Source: Candidatus Aminicenantota bacterium
GTDB taxonomy: Bacteria > Acidobacteriota > Aminicenantia > UBA2199
Length of the DNA: 5,323 bases
Direction of reading: 5' to 3'
NCBI GenBank assembly: GCA_026393775.1
Contig: JAPKZM010000308.1
Coordinates: forward strand, 1 to 5,323
Below are positions 5,101-5,323 of this stretch, piece after piece (the first letter of the stretch is position 1; the number at the start of each line of letters is the position of its first letter). Position numbers and translations under genes: made by a program. The notes beneath the pieces were generated by a model, which searched no databases, had not been told where the DNA came from, and was given only the letters and a program-made list of their open reading frames with translations.

Positions 5101-5323
5101 AATCCGCTGCGACCTGGTGGAAAAAATCCTGGTCAGCTCCATCCGCGACAGCATATACAAAAACGGCTTCAAAAACGCCATTATCGGGGTTTCCGGCGGG
5201 CTGGATTCGGCCGTGGTCCTGGCCTTGTGCAAGAAAGCCCTGGGCGTGAGCCACACCTTCGCCCTGCTCCTCCCCTACCGTGTTTGCGCGCCGGAGAGCC
5301 TGGAGCACGGCAAGTTGGCCTGC
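5093..5323 (+). CDS. nadE: NAD+ synthetase, ATP-dependent synthetase domain (3' end cut by window edge)
   Basis: This was translated by hand: 77 residues are present and the frame runs off base 5323. It would convert deamido-NAD+ to NAD+ using ATP and ammonia, here probably supplied from glutamine by the upstream protein. Residues 29-40 (AIIGVSGGLDSA) contain the SGGxDS pyrophosphate-binding loop at 34-39 of the N-type ATP pyrophosphatases. Residues 57-74 (ALLLPYR, then APESLEHGK) match the 'MPYRTSSPES' region after the second strand of NAD+ synthetases. The start at 5093 has GGAGG at 5081-5085, 7 bp away, inside the end of the preceding gene; the 8-bp overlap in a different frame implies coupled translation. 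No amidase domain is fused to it. Whether the C-terminal half is intact cannot be seen. Confidence 0.9.
   Translation, partial: MLKIRCDLVEKILVSSIRDSIYKNGFKNAIIGVSGGLDSAVVLALCKKALGVSHTFALLLPYRVCAPESLEHGKLAC

Noticed and set aside
1..5323. CRISPR array, tRNA, rRNA, insertion sequence or phage genes
   Set aside because: I saw no regularly spaced repeats, no cloverleaf-like sequences, no rRNA-like stretches and no transposase, integrase or phage structural similarity in any convincing frame.

Overview
The window is a compact stretch of a moderately GC-rich bacterial chromosome. Six genes lie on the minus strand (from about 4139 down to the left edge) and two on the plus strand (4267 to the right edge). 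An outer-membrane DUF3943-type barrel indicates a Gram-negative (diderm) cell, and a cysteine-rich CGGC-domain protein is a family seen mostly in anaerobes. An ECF sigma factor followed by a short one-helix membrane protein and a small secreted secretin-like protein reminds me of Acidobacteriota / Candidatus Aminicenantes genomes. That placement is an impression from memory and was not computed.

Layout on the minus strand, in transcription order. (1) 4139-2589: exported DUF3943 beta-barrel protein, read from its own promoter in the divergent intergenic region. (2) 2425-1907: ECF sigma factor with a near-consensus extended -10 almost on its start codon. (3) 1917-1585: one-helix membrane protein, probably an anti-sigma factor, overlapping the sigma gene. 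(4) 1533-879: secreted protein with a secretin N-domain-like repeat, broken by one extra base near 981. (5) 746-303: CGGC-domain protein behind a near-perfect vegetative promoter (TTGACA, 17 bp, TATATT). (6) 289 to the left edge: thioredoxin-fold protein with a CPYC active site, cut by the window.

Layout on the plus strand. (7) 4267-5100: carbon-nitrogen hydrolase with an E41/K108/C144 triad. (8) 5093 to the right edge: NAD+ synthetase with the SGGLDS pyrophosphate-binding loop, cut by the window. The two overlap by 8 bp and look like a glutamine-dependent NAD+ synthetase whose glutaminase and synthetase halves are separate genes.

Three groups probably act together: sigma / anti-sigma / exported effector (2425-879) as an envelope-sensing regulon core; CGGC + thioredoxin (746-1) as a thiol or metal redox pair; and the amidase + NAD+ synthetase pair for the last step of NAD+ synthesis. 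No tRNA, rRNA, CRISPR array, insertion sequence or phage gene was seen. No intergenic stretch is longer than about 165 bp.
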